A DNA stretch of 64,000 nucleotides from Sphingomonas sp. Mn802worker (GCF_000382485.1 NZ_AORY01000001.1:248001-312000); one strand, 5' to 3'. Shown: positions 25,382-33,686, counted from the first letter of the stretch. Numbers and translations are program-made. Notes: generated by a model from the sequence alone, not told the origin.

Positions 25382-26074
25382 ATGGCACGCGCACGCATGT
25401 TGCTGGTCGAGGATGACGCTAGCCTCGCCGAGTTGCTCGTCTGGCATTTCTCACGCGAGAATTTCGACGTCCAGCACACCATCGACGGCGAGGAGGCGCT
25501 GCTGCTCGCGCGCGAGACGCCGCCCGACATCGTGCTGCTCGACTGGATGGTCGAGGGAATTTCGGGGATCGAGGTCTGTCGCCGCCTGCGCCGAACGGCG
25601 GAAACGCAGAACGTGCCGATCATCATGCTAACCGCGCGCGGCGAGGAGGAGGACCGCGTGCGCGGGCTGGAAACCGGCGCCGACGACTACGTCACCAAGC
25701 CGTTCAGCCCCCGCGAACTGGTGGCGCGCGTCGGCGCGGTGCTGCGCCGCGTGCGCCCGGCGCTCGCCGGCGAGGCGTTGAGCTACGCCGATCTCGAGAT
25801 GGACACTGTTGGTCACAAGGTACGGCGCAGCGGCGAGGTGATCCCGCTGGGGCCGACCGAATTCCGGCTGCTCAAGCATTTCCTCGAACACCCCGGCCAC
25901 GTCTTCTCGCGCGAGCGGCTGCTCGACAGCGTGTGGGGCCATGACAGCGATATCGAGAGCCGCACCGTCGACGTGCATATCCGTCGCCTGCGAAAGGCGA
26001 TCAACGAAGGCGGACGCCCCGACATCATCCGCACCGTCCGCTCGGCCGGTTACGCGCTCGACGCCGGGCATTGA
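25382..26074 (+). CDS. phoB: Phosphate-regulon response regulator PhoB
   Basis: OmpR-family regulator of 230 residues. Receiver domain with LLVEDDASL, phosphoacceptor Asp in VLLDWMVEG (~54), Lys in DDYVTKPFSPREL; winged-helix DNA-binding domain with GPTEFRLLKHFLEHPGHVFSRERLLDSVWG and TVDVHIRRLRKAI. Begins four bases after phoU. Its stop sits inside an 18-bp tandem repeat (see repeat entry). Probable binder of the Pho box at 20061-20089. Confidence 0.95.
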   Translation: MARARMLLVEDDASLAELLVWHFSRENFDVQHTIDGEEALLLARETPPDIVLLDWMVEGISGIEVCRRLRRTAETQNVPIIMLTARGEEEDRVRGLETGADDYVTKPFSPRELVARVGAVLRRVRPALAGEALSYADLEMDTVGHKVRRSGEVIPLGPTEFRLLKHFLEHPGHVFSRERLLDSVWGHDSDIESRTVDVHIRRLRKAINEGGRPDIIRTVRSAGYALDAGH

Positions 26075-26099
26075 ACGCTGGCCGGGCATTTAGCGCTGG
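26064..26099 (+). repeat. 18-bp imperfect tandem repeat across the phoB stop
   Basis: Copy 1 at 26064-26081 and copy 2 at 26082-26099 share CCGGGCATT and CGCTGG and differ at the middle triplet (GAA versus TAG). The phoB TGA is in copy 1. Copy 2 begins a GCGCTGG / CCGGCGC stem (26093-26099 / 26111-26117) that may end phoB transcription, though no T tract follows. Confidence 0.6.
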
Positions 26100-26218
26100 A
26101 TTGTCCCATTCCGGCGCTCAATCTCGGATCGCATCCGCAACAATGGACCCTTCCTGCCAATCGCACGTTGGCCGCCCGCGTGTCTTTCACACGATGATTT
26201 TCGATCAGGAGAGTTCTG

Positions 26219-26701
26219 ATGAAGTCTATCCTTCTCGCAGCCGCGGCGTTGATCGCGACCCCGGCCATTGCGCAGACCACGACGACCCCGGCTGACGGCG
26301 GCGCGACCATGCCGCAGGACCAGACGGCGCCCCCCGCCGACTCGACCACGGCACCCGCAAGCGACCCGGCTATGTCGACGCCGCCCTCGGCCGCTGACCC
26401 GACGATGTCGTCGCAGAGCATGCCGACGACCCAGTCCTCGTCGATGCCTGCCCCGACCACCGGTGGCGACGGCACGATGGCCACTCCTGCCGGCGGCTAC
26501 CAGCCGAGCCAGCCGGCAATGAGCGGCCAGATGGCACCGGGCGCGACCGTGCGTTATCAGGCGGCGCAGGATCCGAACACCGCTTATCCGCCGCCGGCGC
26601 CCAAGGCGAGCTACCCGATCTGCAAGGCCGGTCAGTATGACGGCTGCATGCAGGCGAGCGACGCGCGCGGCTCGCGCAAGGCGCCCCGCCGCCGTCGCTA
26701 A
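26219..26701 (+). CDS. Secreted Thr/Pro/Met-rich protein of unknown function
   Basis: 160 residues with a clear Sec signal (MKSILLAAAALIATPAIAQ, cleavage before QTTT). The mature part to ~125 is low-complexity, dominated by Thr, Pro, Ser, Ala and Met, suggesting a disordered periplasmic or surface protein. The C-terminal ~40 residues hold two cysteines (CKAGQYDGCMQ) and a very basic end (RGSRKAPRRRR). AGGAGAG at 26207-26213 is a good ribosome-binding site. No family recognised. Followed by a terminator. Confidence 0.8.
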   Translation: MKSILLAAAALIATPAIAQTTTTPADGGATMPQDQTAPPADSTTAPASDPAMSTPPSAADPTMSSQSMPTTQSSSMPAPTTGGDGTMATPAGGYQPSQPAMSGQMAPGATVRYQAAQDPNTAYPPPAPKASYPICKAGQYDGCMQASDARGSRKAPRRRR

Positions 26702-26710
26702 AACGACAAT

Positions 26711-26733
26711 CAAGCGGGCGGTTGCGCCCGTTT
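26711..26733 (+). terminator. Rho-independent terminator after the Thr/Pro-rich protein gene
   Basis: CGGGCG (26715-26720), loop GTTG, CGCCCG (26725-26730), then TTT. Short but GC-rich and placed 13 bases after the stop codon. Confidence 0.65.
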
Positions 26734-26744
26734 GAATGATGAGT

Positions 26745-26787
26745 ATGGAAAGGCGCTCCAGTTCATACGCAGGAGCGCCTTTTCCAT
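26745..26787 (+). promoter_or_regulatory. Stem-loop covering the dehydrogenase ribosome-binding site and start
   Basis: Left arm 26745-26759 is complementary to 26772-26787 over 15 pairs with one bulged T; the loop is 12 bases. The core GGCGCTCC / GGAGCGCC followed by TTTT also fits an intrinsic terminator. The right arm contains AGGAG (26771-26775) and the first two bases of the ATG at 26786. Confidence 0.7.
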
Positions 26788-27685
26788 GTCCATCCGTTTC
26801 GATGACAAGGTCGCGATCGTCACCGGGGCCGGCGGCGGTCTGGGGCGTGAATACGCACTCGAACTCGCACGTCGCGGGGCGAAGGTCGTCGTCAACGATC
26901 TCGGCGGTGATCGTAGCGGCACCGGCGCGTCCGACGCCGCGCAAAAGGTCGTGGCCGAGATCGAGGCGGCGGGGGGTCAGGCGATCGCGAACGGCGCCAG
27001 CGTCACCGAATACGATCAGATGGTCGAGATGGTCGCGCAGGCGAAGGAGAAATGGGGCAGCGTCCACGTCCTGATCAACAACGCCGGTGTGCTACGCGAC
27101 AAGACCTTTGCGAAGATGGAGCCGGCCGACTTCGACTTCGTGGTCAAGGTTCACCTGATCGGCTCGGCCAACGCGACCAAGGCGTGCTGGGAAACCTTCC
27201 GCGAGCAGAATTATGGTCGCGTGCTGATGACGGCGTCCTCGACCGGCCTGTTCGGCAACTTCGGACAAGGAAATTACGGAGCTGCCAAGCTTGGGCTCGC
27301 CGGCTTGACGAAGACGCTGTACCTTGAAGGAGCCAAGAACAACATCAAGGTCAATACCCTTGCCCCGGTTGCGGGCACGCGCATGACGCAGGACATCTTC
27401 CCCGAGGAGCTGTTCAACGCCTTCTCGCCCGACAAGGTCGTACCGGCCGCGTTATTCCTCGTCAGCGAGGATGCACCGACCAACCAGATTCTTGGCGCAG
27501 GCGCCGGCGTGTTCCAGGCGAGCTACGTCACGCTGACCCAGGGCGTCGCGTTGAAGGGCGACGATCTCTCGCCCGAGGGTATTTCGGCGCATTGGGCGCA
27601 GATCACCGACCGCAGCGGTGAAATCGTCCCTGATTCAGGTGCAGCGCAAGCCATGTTGATCGGCAAGAAGCTGCAGGAAGGCTGA
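26786..27685 (+). CDS. Short-chain dehydrogenase (MFE2-like 3-hydroxyacyl-CoA dehydrogenase type)
   Basis: 299 residues. NAD(P)-binding TGAGGGLGREYALELARRGAKVVVNDLGG, NNAGVLRDKTFAKM, catalytic Ser in MTASSTGLFGNFGQGNYGAAKLGLAG with Tyr-x3-Lys (YGAAK). The D-LGGD motif and the RDKTFAKM segment match the dehydrogenase domain of peroxisomal multifunctional enzyme 2 and bacterial relatives acting on (3R)-hydroxyacyl-CoA. The C-terminal ~60 residues exceed the classical SDR length, as in those relatives. Substrate is inferred. Its start codon lies in a strong stem-loop. Confidence 0.85.
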   Translation: MSIRFDDKVAIVTGAGGGLGREYALELARRGAKVVVNDLGGDRSGTGASDAAQKVVAEIEAAGGQAIANGASVTEYDQMVEMVAQAKEKWGSVHVLINNAGVLRDKTFAKMEPADFDFVVKVHLIGSANATKACWETFREQNYGRVLMTASSTGLFGNFGQGNYGAAKLGLAGLTKTLYLEGAKNNIKVNTLAPVAGTRMTQDIFPEELFNAFSPDKVVPAALFLVSEDAPTNQILGAGAGVFQASYVTLTQGVALKGDDLSPEGISAHWAQITDRSGEIVPDSGAAQAMLIGKKLQEG

Positions 27686-27694
27686 ACGTCGGTG

Positions 27695-27722
27695 GCGGAG
27701 GCGCATCCCCCGGCGCCTCCGC
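27695..27722. terminator. Bidirectional terminator between SDR and DUF2794 genes
   Basis: Perfect 10-bp inverted repeat GCGGAGGCGC (27695-27704) and GCGCCTCCGC (27713-27722) with an 8-base loop, placed between two convergent stop codons. Confidence 0.75.
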
Positions 27723-27724
27723 TC

Positions 27725-28069
27725 CTATTCCTCGACCAGCTTGAGCAGGCGGCGCTCGACCGGCGCCAGCACGGGGCCAAGCTCGTGGCCGCGTTTCACC
27801 ACCTGCCCCGCTTCGCCGACCAGCGCCCACATGCCCTGCCGCTGCCTGAGGCTCGGTCGTTTCTCGATCCGAAACTCGGGCCGCTCGGTCGCGCGCCGGA
27901 AGGCGGAGAAGGTCGCAGCTTCCCGCCCCAGATCAATCGCGTAATCGCGCCAGTGCCCTGCCGCGACCATCCGGCCGTAGAGGTCGAGAATGCGCGTCAA
28001 CTCCTGCCGGTCGAACGCAACCTGCGACGGCGCGCCGGCTATCTTGGGAAATGGAGTGATCGTGCCCAT
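27725..28069 (-). CDS. DUF2794 family protein
   Basis: 114 residues, soluble. The segment FDRQELTRILDLYGRMVAAGHWRDYAIDLG with AATFSAFRRATERPEFRIEKRPSLR is the DUF2794 signature of alphaproteobacteria. Function unknown in the family. The start overlaps the stop of cysE by one base, so the two are coupled. Confidence 0.85.
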   Translation of the reverse strand: MGTITPFPKIAGAPSQVAFDRQELTRILDLYGRMVAAGHWRDYAIDLGREAATFSAFRRATERPEFRIEKRPSLRQRQGMWALVGEAGQVVKRGHELGPVLAPVERRLLKLVEE

Positions 28070-28761
28070 CAGGCGCAGTTACGCTTAACCTCATCCTGCT
28101 CTCCCGCTTGATCGGACAGCAGGGCATCTAACCGCTTGCGCATCGCCTCCAGCTCGCACCGCAATAATTCGAGCTTCTGGGTTGCAGGATCGAACATCTC
28201 CGAACACGGCGTCCCATAGGGCACGAAGCGACGCTCGGGCGCCTGCCCGCCCTCGACCATCGTCGGGCGCGCTGGGATGCCGACCATCACCGCGCCGGCG
28301 GGCACATCGCGCGTGACGACCGCGTTGGCGCCGACCCGGGAGCGTTCGCCGACCGTAATCGGCCCCAGCACCTGAGCGCCGGAGCCGATGATCGCGCCGT
28401 CGGCGATCGTCGGGTGACGCTTGCCGCCGACACCATTGTCGGGGCTGGTGCCGCCCAGCGTGACACACTGGTAGATCGTCACGTTGTCACCGATCACCGC
28501 CGTCTCGCCGATGACGACGAAGCCGTGATCGATGAAGAAATTACGCCCGATCGTCGCGCCGGGATGGATGTCGATCGCGGTGGTGGCGCGTGAAAAGTGG
28601 TTCACACAGCGGGCGAGGAAGAATAGCCGGGCGCGAAAAAGTCGGTGAGCGACCTTGTGCCAACCAAGCGCCCAGACACCTGGGTAGGTCAGGATTTCGG
28701 CTCGGCTGCGCGGAGCCGGATCGCGCGCGCGGATCGAGTCGAGGTAAGAAAGAAGTGACAT
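28069..28761 (-). CDS. cysE: Serine O-acetyltransferase
   Basis: First step of cysteine synthesis from serine: acetyl transfer from acetyl-CoA. 230 residues, the short EpsC/CysE form. After a helical N-terminus, a left-handed beta-helix runs from ~70: DIHPGATIGRNFFIDHGFVVIGETAVIGDNVTIYQCVTLGG, with catalytic His in IDHG and the C-terminal RHPTIADGAIIGSGAQVLGPITVG. The tail (residues ~195-230) is helical and polar, unlike the inhibitory tail of E. coli CysE. Upstream and divergent: a sulfite-exporter-type permease. Confidence 0.93.
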   Translation of the reverse strand: MSLLSYLDSIRARDPAPRSRAEILTYPGVWALGWHKVAHRLFRARLFFLARCVNHFSRATTAIDIHPGATIGRNFFIDHGFVVIGETAVIGDNVTIYQCVTLGGTSPDNGVGGKRHPTIADGAIIGSGAQVLGPITVGERSRVGANAVVTRDVPAGAVMVGIPARPTMVEGGQAPERRFVPYGTPCSEMFDPATQKLELLRCELEAMRKRLDALLSDQAGEQDEVKRNCA

Positions 28762-28905
28762 GGTACCGCGCCCCTATACGCGTGAACGATCCACTTAGGT
28801 GCACCGCCGTTCCTTTTCCAGCATCCAACGCGTCATCAACAAAGCCTAGCAACAACGTAGGATTTAACCGTCGACACCGGCCTGCAACACGATCAGAACA
28901 GGAAG

Positions 28906-29676
28906 GTGCCTGATTTCAGCTTGATCGACCCCGCCGCCGTTCTGCCCTTCATCGCGATCGGCTTTGCCGCGCAACTGGTCGATGGGGCGCTCGGCATGGC
29001 GTTTGGCGTGATCTGTAACGTGTTGCTGGTCGCGGTCGTCGGCGTCGCGCCGGCGCGTGCCTCGGCCAACGTCCACATCGTGGAGACATTCACGACCGCA
29101 GTGTCGGGGATCAGTCACGCGCTGCACGGCAACATCGACCGCAAGCTGTTCGTTCGGTTGCTCGTGCCGGGGCTGATCGGCGGCGTCGGCGGCGCCTATG
29201 TGTTGACCAGCATCGATGGCGCGGTCGTGAAGCCCTTCGTGCTCGGCTATCTGGTGTTGATGGGGCTCTATCTGCTGGTGCGCGGGCTAATGTCGACGCC
29301 GCAGCGTGGGCGTGCACGGATCGTCGCCCCGATCGGGCTCGTCGGCGGCTTTCTGGACGCGATCGGCGGTGGCGGCTGGGGACCGATGGTGACCTCCAAC
29401 CTGCTGGTGCAGGGCGTCGAGCCACGCCGCGTCGTGGGCACAGTGAATTCAGTCGAGTTCTTCCTGACGCTGACCGTCTCCGCGGCGTTCATCTACCACC
29501 TGGGGCTGAAGGATTTCGCGACCGCGACGCTCGGGCTGCTGATCGGCGGCGTCGCGGCTGCGCCGTTCGGCGCGGTGCTGGCGAAGCGCATCCCGGCGCG
29601 GACGCTACTGATCCTGGTCGGCGCTGTCCTCACGATCACCAGCACCTACGGCTTCATCGTCGCGGTCTTGCTCTAG
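28906..29676 (+). CDS. TSUP (TauE/SafE) family permease
   Basis: 256 residues with about eight hydrophobic segments. The family pattern G-F-A-A-Q-L-V-D-G-A-L-G-M-A-F-G at ~18-33 and the repeat GFLDAIGGGGWGPM near ~145 identify the sulfite exporter TauE/SafE (TSUP) family. Start GTG 28906 follows AGGAAG. Cargo is an organosulfur or sulfite-type anion in characterised members; the divergent cysE supports a link to sulfur (inference). Confidence 0.85.
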   Translation: MPDFSLIDPAAVLPFIAIGFAAQLVDGALGMAFGVICNVLLVAVVGVAPARASANVHIVETFTTAVSGISHALHGNIDRKLFVRLLVPGLIGGVGGAYVLTSIDGAVVKPFVLGYLVLMGLYLLVRGLMSTPQRGRARIVAPIGLVGGFLDAIGGGGWGPMVTSNLLVQGVEPRRVVGTVNSVEFFLTLTVSAAFIYHLGLKDFATATLGLLIGGVAAAPFGAVLAKRIPARTLLILVGAVLTITSTYGFIVAVLL

Positions 29677-29747
29677 GCCGCTTCGATCTCCGCTTGCCTG
29701 ATCGAGTGAAACGCTTATCGCTTGCGCTACGATCGAGCGGAGCGATG

Positions 29748-30650
29748 ATGTCAGCCACCTACCTGCCGACGCTCAAGCAACTGCAATATCTGGTCGCGCT
29801 CAAGGATCACGGCCATTTCGGACGCGCTGCCGACGCATGCTTCGTCACTCAATCGACCTTGTCCGCCGGGCTGCGGGAGCTTGAGACGCTGATCGGTGTC
29901 ACGCTGGTTGAGCGGACGCGCCGGGTCGTCCGCTTCACGCCGCTCGGCGATCAGATCGCGGCCAAGGCTCGCCGCGTGCTACGCGAAGCGGAGGAGCTGG
30001 GCGACATGGCGCGTGCTGCGGGGCGGCCGTTGTCGGGCGAGATGAGGTTAAGCGTCATTCCGACGATCGCGCCGTTTATGCTGCCGCGTATCCTGCCGCG
30101 GCTGCGTGAGGATTATCCCGAGCTGAAGCTGTTCCTGCGTGAGGAACCGAGCGGCCCGGCGTGCGAGGCGCTGGCAAACGGACGCGCCGACTGCGTGTTG
30201 CTGGCGCTGCCATACGCCTGCGGTGATGTTTCGGTCGCACCGCTGTTCGACGACCGATTGTTCCTGGCTTTCCCCGATGGGGAGATCGCAGCCTCGGCAG
30301 CCGCGGTCCGCCCGGCCGATATCGATGAAACGCGCCTGCTGCTGTTGGAGGACGGTCATTGCCTCAAGGATCACGCGCTCGCCGCCTGTAACCGCCCTGA
30401 GTTGCGCGCAGAGGCGACGATGCTTGGCACTTCGCTCCACACGGTCGTTCAGATGGTCGACAACGGCCTGGGCGTCACCATGCTGCCCAAGATCGCGCTC
30501 GACGCCGGCATCCTCGATCACACACGGGTATCGGCGCGTCCACTCGATGCCGAGCACCCCGCGCGGACGCTGGCGCTGGTGTGGCGACGCGCATCACCGC
30601 GTGAACGCGACTTCCAGTTGCTTGCCGAGGTGTTGAAGACCGCGCATTGA
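29748..30650 (+). CDS. oxyR: LysR-type peroxide regulator OxyR
   Basis: 300 residues. N-terminal helix-turn-helix LPTLKQLQYLVALKDHGHFGRAADACFVTQSTLSAGLREL; C-terminal sensor domain. Cys205 and Cys214 (EDGHCLKDHALAACNRP) have the nine-residue spacing of the peroxide-reactive Cys199-Cys208 pair in E. coli OxyR. GGAG at 29739-29742 favours the second ATG (29748) over 29745. No catalase or peroxiredoxin gene adjoins it here. Extra Cys31 and Cys149 lie outside the redox pair. Confidence 0.92.
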   Translation: MSATYLPTLKQLQYLVALKDHGHFGRAADACFVTQSTLSAGLRELETLIGVTLVERTRRVVRFTPLGDQIAAKARRVLREAEELGDMARAAGRPLSGEMRLSVIPTIAPFMLPRILPRLREDYPELKLFLREEPSGPACEALANGRADCVLLALPYACGDVSVAPLFDDRLFLAFPDGEIAASAAAVRPADIDETRLLLLEDGHCLKDHALAACNRPELRAEATMLGTSLHTVVQMVDNGLGVTMLPKIALDAGILDHTRVSARPLDAEHPARTLALVWRRASPRERDFQLLAEVLKTAH

Positions 30651-30651
30651 C

Positions 30652-31095
30652 CTAGCGCCAGCGGTTGGCAGCGTCATCGTCGCTGTCACGCGCCTCGACC
30701 CAGCGCCCCTGCCCGGCGACGACTTCGCGCTTCCAGAACGGCGCATCGGTCTTCAAGCGGTCGATCAGGAACGCACATGCCTCCAGCGCGGCGGCACGGT
30801 GGGCGGAGGCGGCCCCGGTAAAGACGATCCGCTCGCCCGGCTTCATCGGTCCCACACGGTGGATGATCGTCGCGGCGGACAGCGACCAGCGTTGCACGGC
30901 CTGCTCGGCCAAATGCAGCAACGCCGCCTCGGTCGCGCCGGGGTAATGTTCCAGTTCCAGCGTCGAGACGCCGTCGTCCCGACGGACCAATCCAGTGAAG
31001 GTCGCGACCGCCCCGCCCTGCTCGAGTGCGACCAACTCCGCTGCGGGATCGATCGTCTCCGTCGTGACGAGGACGCGGATGCTCGCGCTGCTCAC
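30652..31095 (-). CDS. moaE: Molybdopterin synthase catalytic subunit
   Basis: 147 residues from GTG 31095. MoaE motifs: FTGLVRR, LELEHYPGATEAAL, HRVGPMKPGERIVF and the catalytic PFWKREVVAGQGRWVEA. It transfers sulfur from the MoaD C-terminus to precursor Z. The GTG overlaps the moaD stop (GTGA), so translation is coupled. Longer readings upstream lie antisense over moaD and are not used. Confidence 0.94.
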   Translation of the reverse strand: MSSASIRVLVTTETIDPAAELVALEQGGAVATFTGLVRRDDGVSTLELEHYPGATEAALLHLAEQAVQRWSLSAATIIHRVGPMKPGERIVFTGAASAHRAAALEACAFLIDRLKTDAPFWKREVVAGQGRWVEARDSDDDAANRWR

Positions 31096-31343
31096 CCGCC
31101 CGTCACCGGCGGAAAGATCGCGATTTCGCGCGCGCCCGCGACCGGCGCATCGAGCGGGACGAACGCCTGATCGACGGCCGCACGCAGCCGGTCGGGCTCG
31201 GCGAAGGCGGCGGCATGGCCTTCGCTGCGAAGAGAGAGCCACGCGATCAGGTCGGCGACCGTCGCCACCGTTTGAGGCGGATCGACCTGTTCAGAGCCCA
31301 CACCGATCCGCTCACGCACCCAGGCGAAATACAACAACTGCAT
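31092..31343 (-). CDS. moaD: Molybdopterin synthase sulfur carrier subunit
   Basis: 83-residue ubiquitin-like sulfur carrier. It begins MQLLYFAWVRERIGVGSE and ends FPPVTGG, the diglycine tail that receives thiocarboxylate sulfur. Paired with moaE and four bases downstream of pgsA on the same strand. Standard length. Confidence 0.95.
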   Translation of the reverse strand: MQLLYFAWVRERIGVGSEQVDPPQTVATVADLIAWLSLRSEGHAAAFAEPDRLRAAVDQAFVPLDAPVAGAREIAIFPPVTGG

Positions 31344-31347
31344 ATGC

Positions 31348-31914
31348 TTAATCCATATGCCTGACGCCGACGCGCAGGTAATCCCAGCCGGTGATAAGCG
31401 TCAATGCGGCCGCGCCCCACAAGCATGCCAGCCCGACGCCCTTGATCCACATCTGCGCCGGCAGCGCACCCGCCAGGATCAACGCGCCAAACGCGACGAG
31501 CTGCAACGTCGTCTTCCACTTCGCCAGTCGCGAAACCGGCAACGACACCTGCAGCCCGGCGAGGAACTCACGCAGGCCCGACACCGCGATCTCGCGAAGC
31601 AGGATGACCAGCGCGGCGATGATGTGGACGCCGGTGATGACCGCGACATCGTCGTGCCGCGTGCCGACCAGCATCAGGATGACCGCCGCCACCATGATCT
31701 TGTCTGCGATCGGATCGAGGAACACGCCCAGCTTCGACACCGTACCCTGCGCACGCGCCAGGTAACCGTCGAAATAATCGGTGACGCCCATCAGGCAGTA
31801 AAGCGCGAAGGCGATCCCGAACCCCGCCGCCCAGGTCGGCCACCACAGGAACCAGACAAGCAGCGGCACCGCCACGATGCGCGACAGGGTGAGGATGTTG
31901 GGGAGCGACAGCAT
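31348..31914 (-). CDS. pgsA: CDP-diacylglycerol-glycerol-3-phosphate 3-phosphatidyltransferase
   Basis: Committed step to phosphatidylglycerol. 188 residues with four to five helices. The CDP-alcohol phosphotransferase signature is intact: GVTDYFDGYLARAQGTVSKLGVFLDPIADK (Asp/Gly/Ala-Arg/Gly/Gly/Asp/Asp pattern). N-terminal SLPNILTLSRI is typical of PgsA. moaD follows after four bases. Confidence 0.94.
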   Translation of the reverse strand: MLSLPNILTLSRIVAVPLLVWFLWWPTWAAGFGIAFALYCLMGVTDYFDGYLARAQGTVSKLGVFLDPIADKIMVAAVILMLVGTRHDDVAVITGVHIIAALVILLREIAVSGLREFLAGLQVSLPVSRLAKWKTTLQLVAFGALILAGALPAQMWIKGVGLACLWGAAALTLITGWDYLRVGVRHMD

Positions 31915-32090
31915 GGCCCGACACGCTTGGACCCGGCACGACTATGGTGCAAGAGGCGCGGGCGAACAGCTCGACGCGCCGATTACGCCGGCGGGAGCGT
32001 CGGCCGCGGCGCACAAACGGCATTGGTCCGCGGGCGCGAAGCGGCTATGTCCTGCCCGATCCAGCCATTGGACGGGCCTTCTCACGCGTC

Positions 32091-33410
32091 ATGATCAATG
32101 CCCTCGGGCTCCTAAAACGCCGCAATTTCCTGCCGCTGTTCACCACCCAGTTCCTGGGCGCCTTCAACGACAATCTGTTCAAGCAGGCCATGGTCCTGTT
32201 CGCGACCTATGCGATCTTCAACGATCCCAAGGTCGAGCAAAGCTTCAACGCCTTAGCAACGGCGCTGTCGACGCTGCCGTTCCTGCTGTTCTCCGCGCTG
32301 GCCGGGCAGTTGGCTGACAGCCACGACAAGGCGCGGATCATCCGCATCGTAAAGACGGCGGAGATCGGCATCATGCTGGTCGGTGCGGCCGGATTACTGG
32401 TGGCGCATACCGCGTGGCAGACGACGGGCATCGCGCTGATGCTGGGCGCGGTGTTCCTGCTCGGCATGCACTCGACCTTCTTCGGCCCGATCAAATACGC
32501 CATCCTGCCGCAGCATCTCGCGCGCGGCGACGTACTGGGCGGAACGGGTCTGGTCGAGGCGGGAACCTATCTCGCGATCCTGACCGGCACCGTCGTTGCC
32601 GGCTGGATCACGCCGCACAGCGCCGCGATCGCGGTCCTGATCTTCGCCGGCATCGGCTGGTTCTCGGGCCGGCAGGTGCCGCCGGCGCCGCGGCTGGGGC
32701 CGCCGATCAAGCTCGACCTCAATCCTTTCCGCTCGTCGTGGCAGCTGGTGTCGGCGACGCTGCACATCCCAAGGCTGTTCCTGGCGATCCTCTCGATCAG
32801 CTTCTTCTGGACGATCGGCGCGGTGCTGATCATTATTTTCCCGCCGCTCGTGAAGAACGTGCTGACGACCAGTCAGCAGGTCGCGAGCATCTTCACCGGC
32901 ACGCTGTCGGTCGGCATCGCCATCGGATCTGTCGTCATCAACACGATGTTGAAGGGGCGGATTTCGGCCAGATATGCACCGGCCTCGGTGATCGCGATGG
33001 GCGCGTTCGTGGTGCTGTTCTCGCTATTGGTGCGGACGTGGGTGCCTGCCCCGGCGGGGCAGCTTTACGACTGGACCGCGTTCATCGCGCAGCCGCGCGC
33101 GGCGCTGGTGCTGCTGGTGCTGCTCGCGATCGCGGTGACCGGCGGCATGTTCGTCGTGCCGCTCTACGCCTTCCTGACCACGACCGTCGCCGAGGATCAG
33201 ACCGCGCGCACGGTGGCGGCGAACAATGTCGTCAATTCGGGCGCGATGGTGGTGGGTGCTGGCGTCGTCACCGCGATCAGCATGGCGGGCGTCACGGCCG
33301 AGGACCTGCTGTTCGTCGTCGCGGCGATGTGCCTGCTGAGCGCATGGCTGGCGCAGAAGCTGCACCGCGCGTGCGACGACGGCTGCCCGGCGGCCGATTG
33401 CGCCGGTTAG
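32091..33410 (+). CDS. MFS transporter, LplT (lysophospholipid) type
   Basis: 439 residues from ATG 32091, with about twelve membrane segments. The opening RRNFLPLFTTQFLGAFNDNLFKQAMVLFATYAIF is shared with LplT and the transporter half of bacterial acyltransferase fusions (Aas-like). The motif FGPIKYAILPQHL and GTGLVEAGTYLAILTG follow. A lysophospholipid flippase role is inferred; the acyltransferase partner is not adjacent. Codons from 31944 to 32091 give a highly basic, helix-free stretch that does not look coding. Confidence 0.82.
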   Translation: MINALGLLKRRNFLPLFTTQFLGAFNDNLFKQAMVLFATYAIFNDPKVEQSFNALATALSTLPFLLFSALAGQLADSHDKARIIRIVKTAEIGIMLVGAAGLLVAHTAWQTTGIALMLGAVFLLGMHSTFFGPIKYAILPQHLARGDVLGGTGLVEAGTYLAILTGTVVAGWITPHSAAIAVLIFAGIGWFSGRQVPPAPRLGPPIKLDLNPFRSSWQLVSATLHIPRLFLAILSISFFWTIGAVLIIIFPPLVKNVLTTSQQVASIFTGTLSVGIAIGSVVINTMLKGRISARYAPASVIAMGAFVVLFSLLVRTWVPAPAGQLYDWTAFIAQPRAALVLLVLLAIAVTGGMFVVPLYAFLTTTVAEDQTARTVAANNVVNSGAMVVGAGVVTAISMAGVTAEDLLFVVAAMCLLSAWLAQKLHRACDDGCPAADCAG

Positions 33411-33417
33411 CCGGGAG

Positions 33418-33585
33418 TCAAAAGATCAACGTATAAAAGCAGGTGAAGAAAGCGAAAAAGCTGAGCACGAAAAGCTTTATGTCCTGATCGTCGCGCCGCA
33501 CCTTTGCGATGGGTGCGGGTGGCGGCAAGGTCCGGCGAAAGGGATGACCGGCGGCTTCGTTGGTAAGAACAAGTCTGCGCTTCAT
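33418..33585 (-). CDS. Small single-pass membrane protein
   Basis: 55 residues from ATG 33585 (MKRRLVLTNEAAGHPF). The N-terminal 38 residues are polar and basic (KVRRDDQDIK), then one C-terminal helix LFVLSFFAFFTCFYTLIF ends the protein. The tail-anchored layout and coherent hydrophobic end support a real gene despite no clear ribosome-binding site. It lies convergent to the MFS gene. A palindrome sits just upstream (33593-33609). Function unknown. Confidence 0.6.
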   Translation of the reverse strand: MKRRLVLTNEAAGHPFRRTLPPPAPIAKVRRDDQDIKLFVLSFFAFFTCFYTLIF

Positions 33586-33592
33586 GGCGCTG

Positions 33593-33609
33593 GTAAACGC
33601 GACGTTTAC
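33593..33609. promoter_or_regulatory. Palindrome GTAAACG-CGA-CGTTTAC
   Basis: Perfect 7-bp inverted repeat with 3-base spacer, eight bases upstream of the small membrane protein start and in the divergent region before the carbonic anhydrase gene. Size and symmetry suit a dimeric repressor site. The cognate protein is unknown. Confidence 0.5.
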
Positions 33610-33686
33610 GTTTCGGTCGATCCGCACCGTTGGTTAACACGCGTGCCGAAATGGGATGTACGGAAACGGCACAGCAGGAGAGATGG

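Noticed and set aside
31944-32090. N-terminal extension of the LplT-like transporter
   Set aside because: Highly basic, non-helical residues and no ribosome-binding site; the transporter starts best at ATG 32091.
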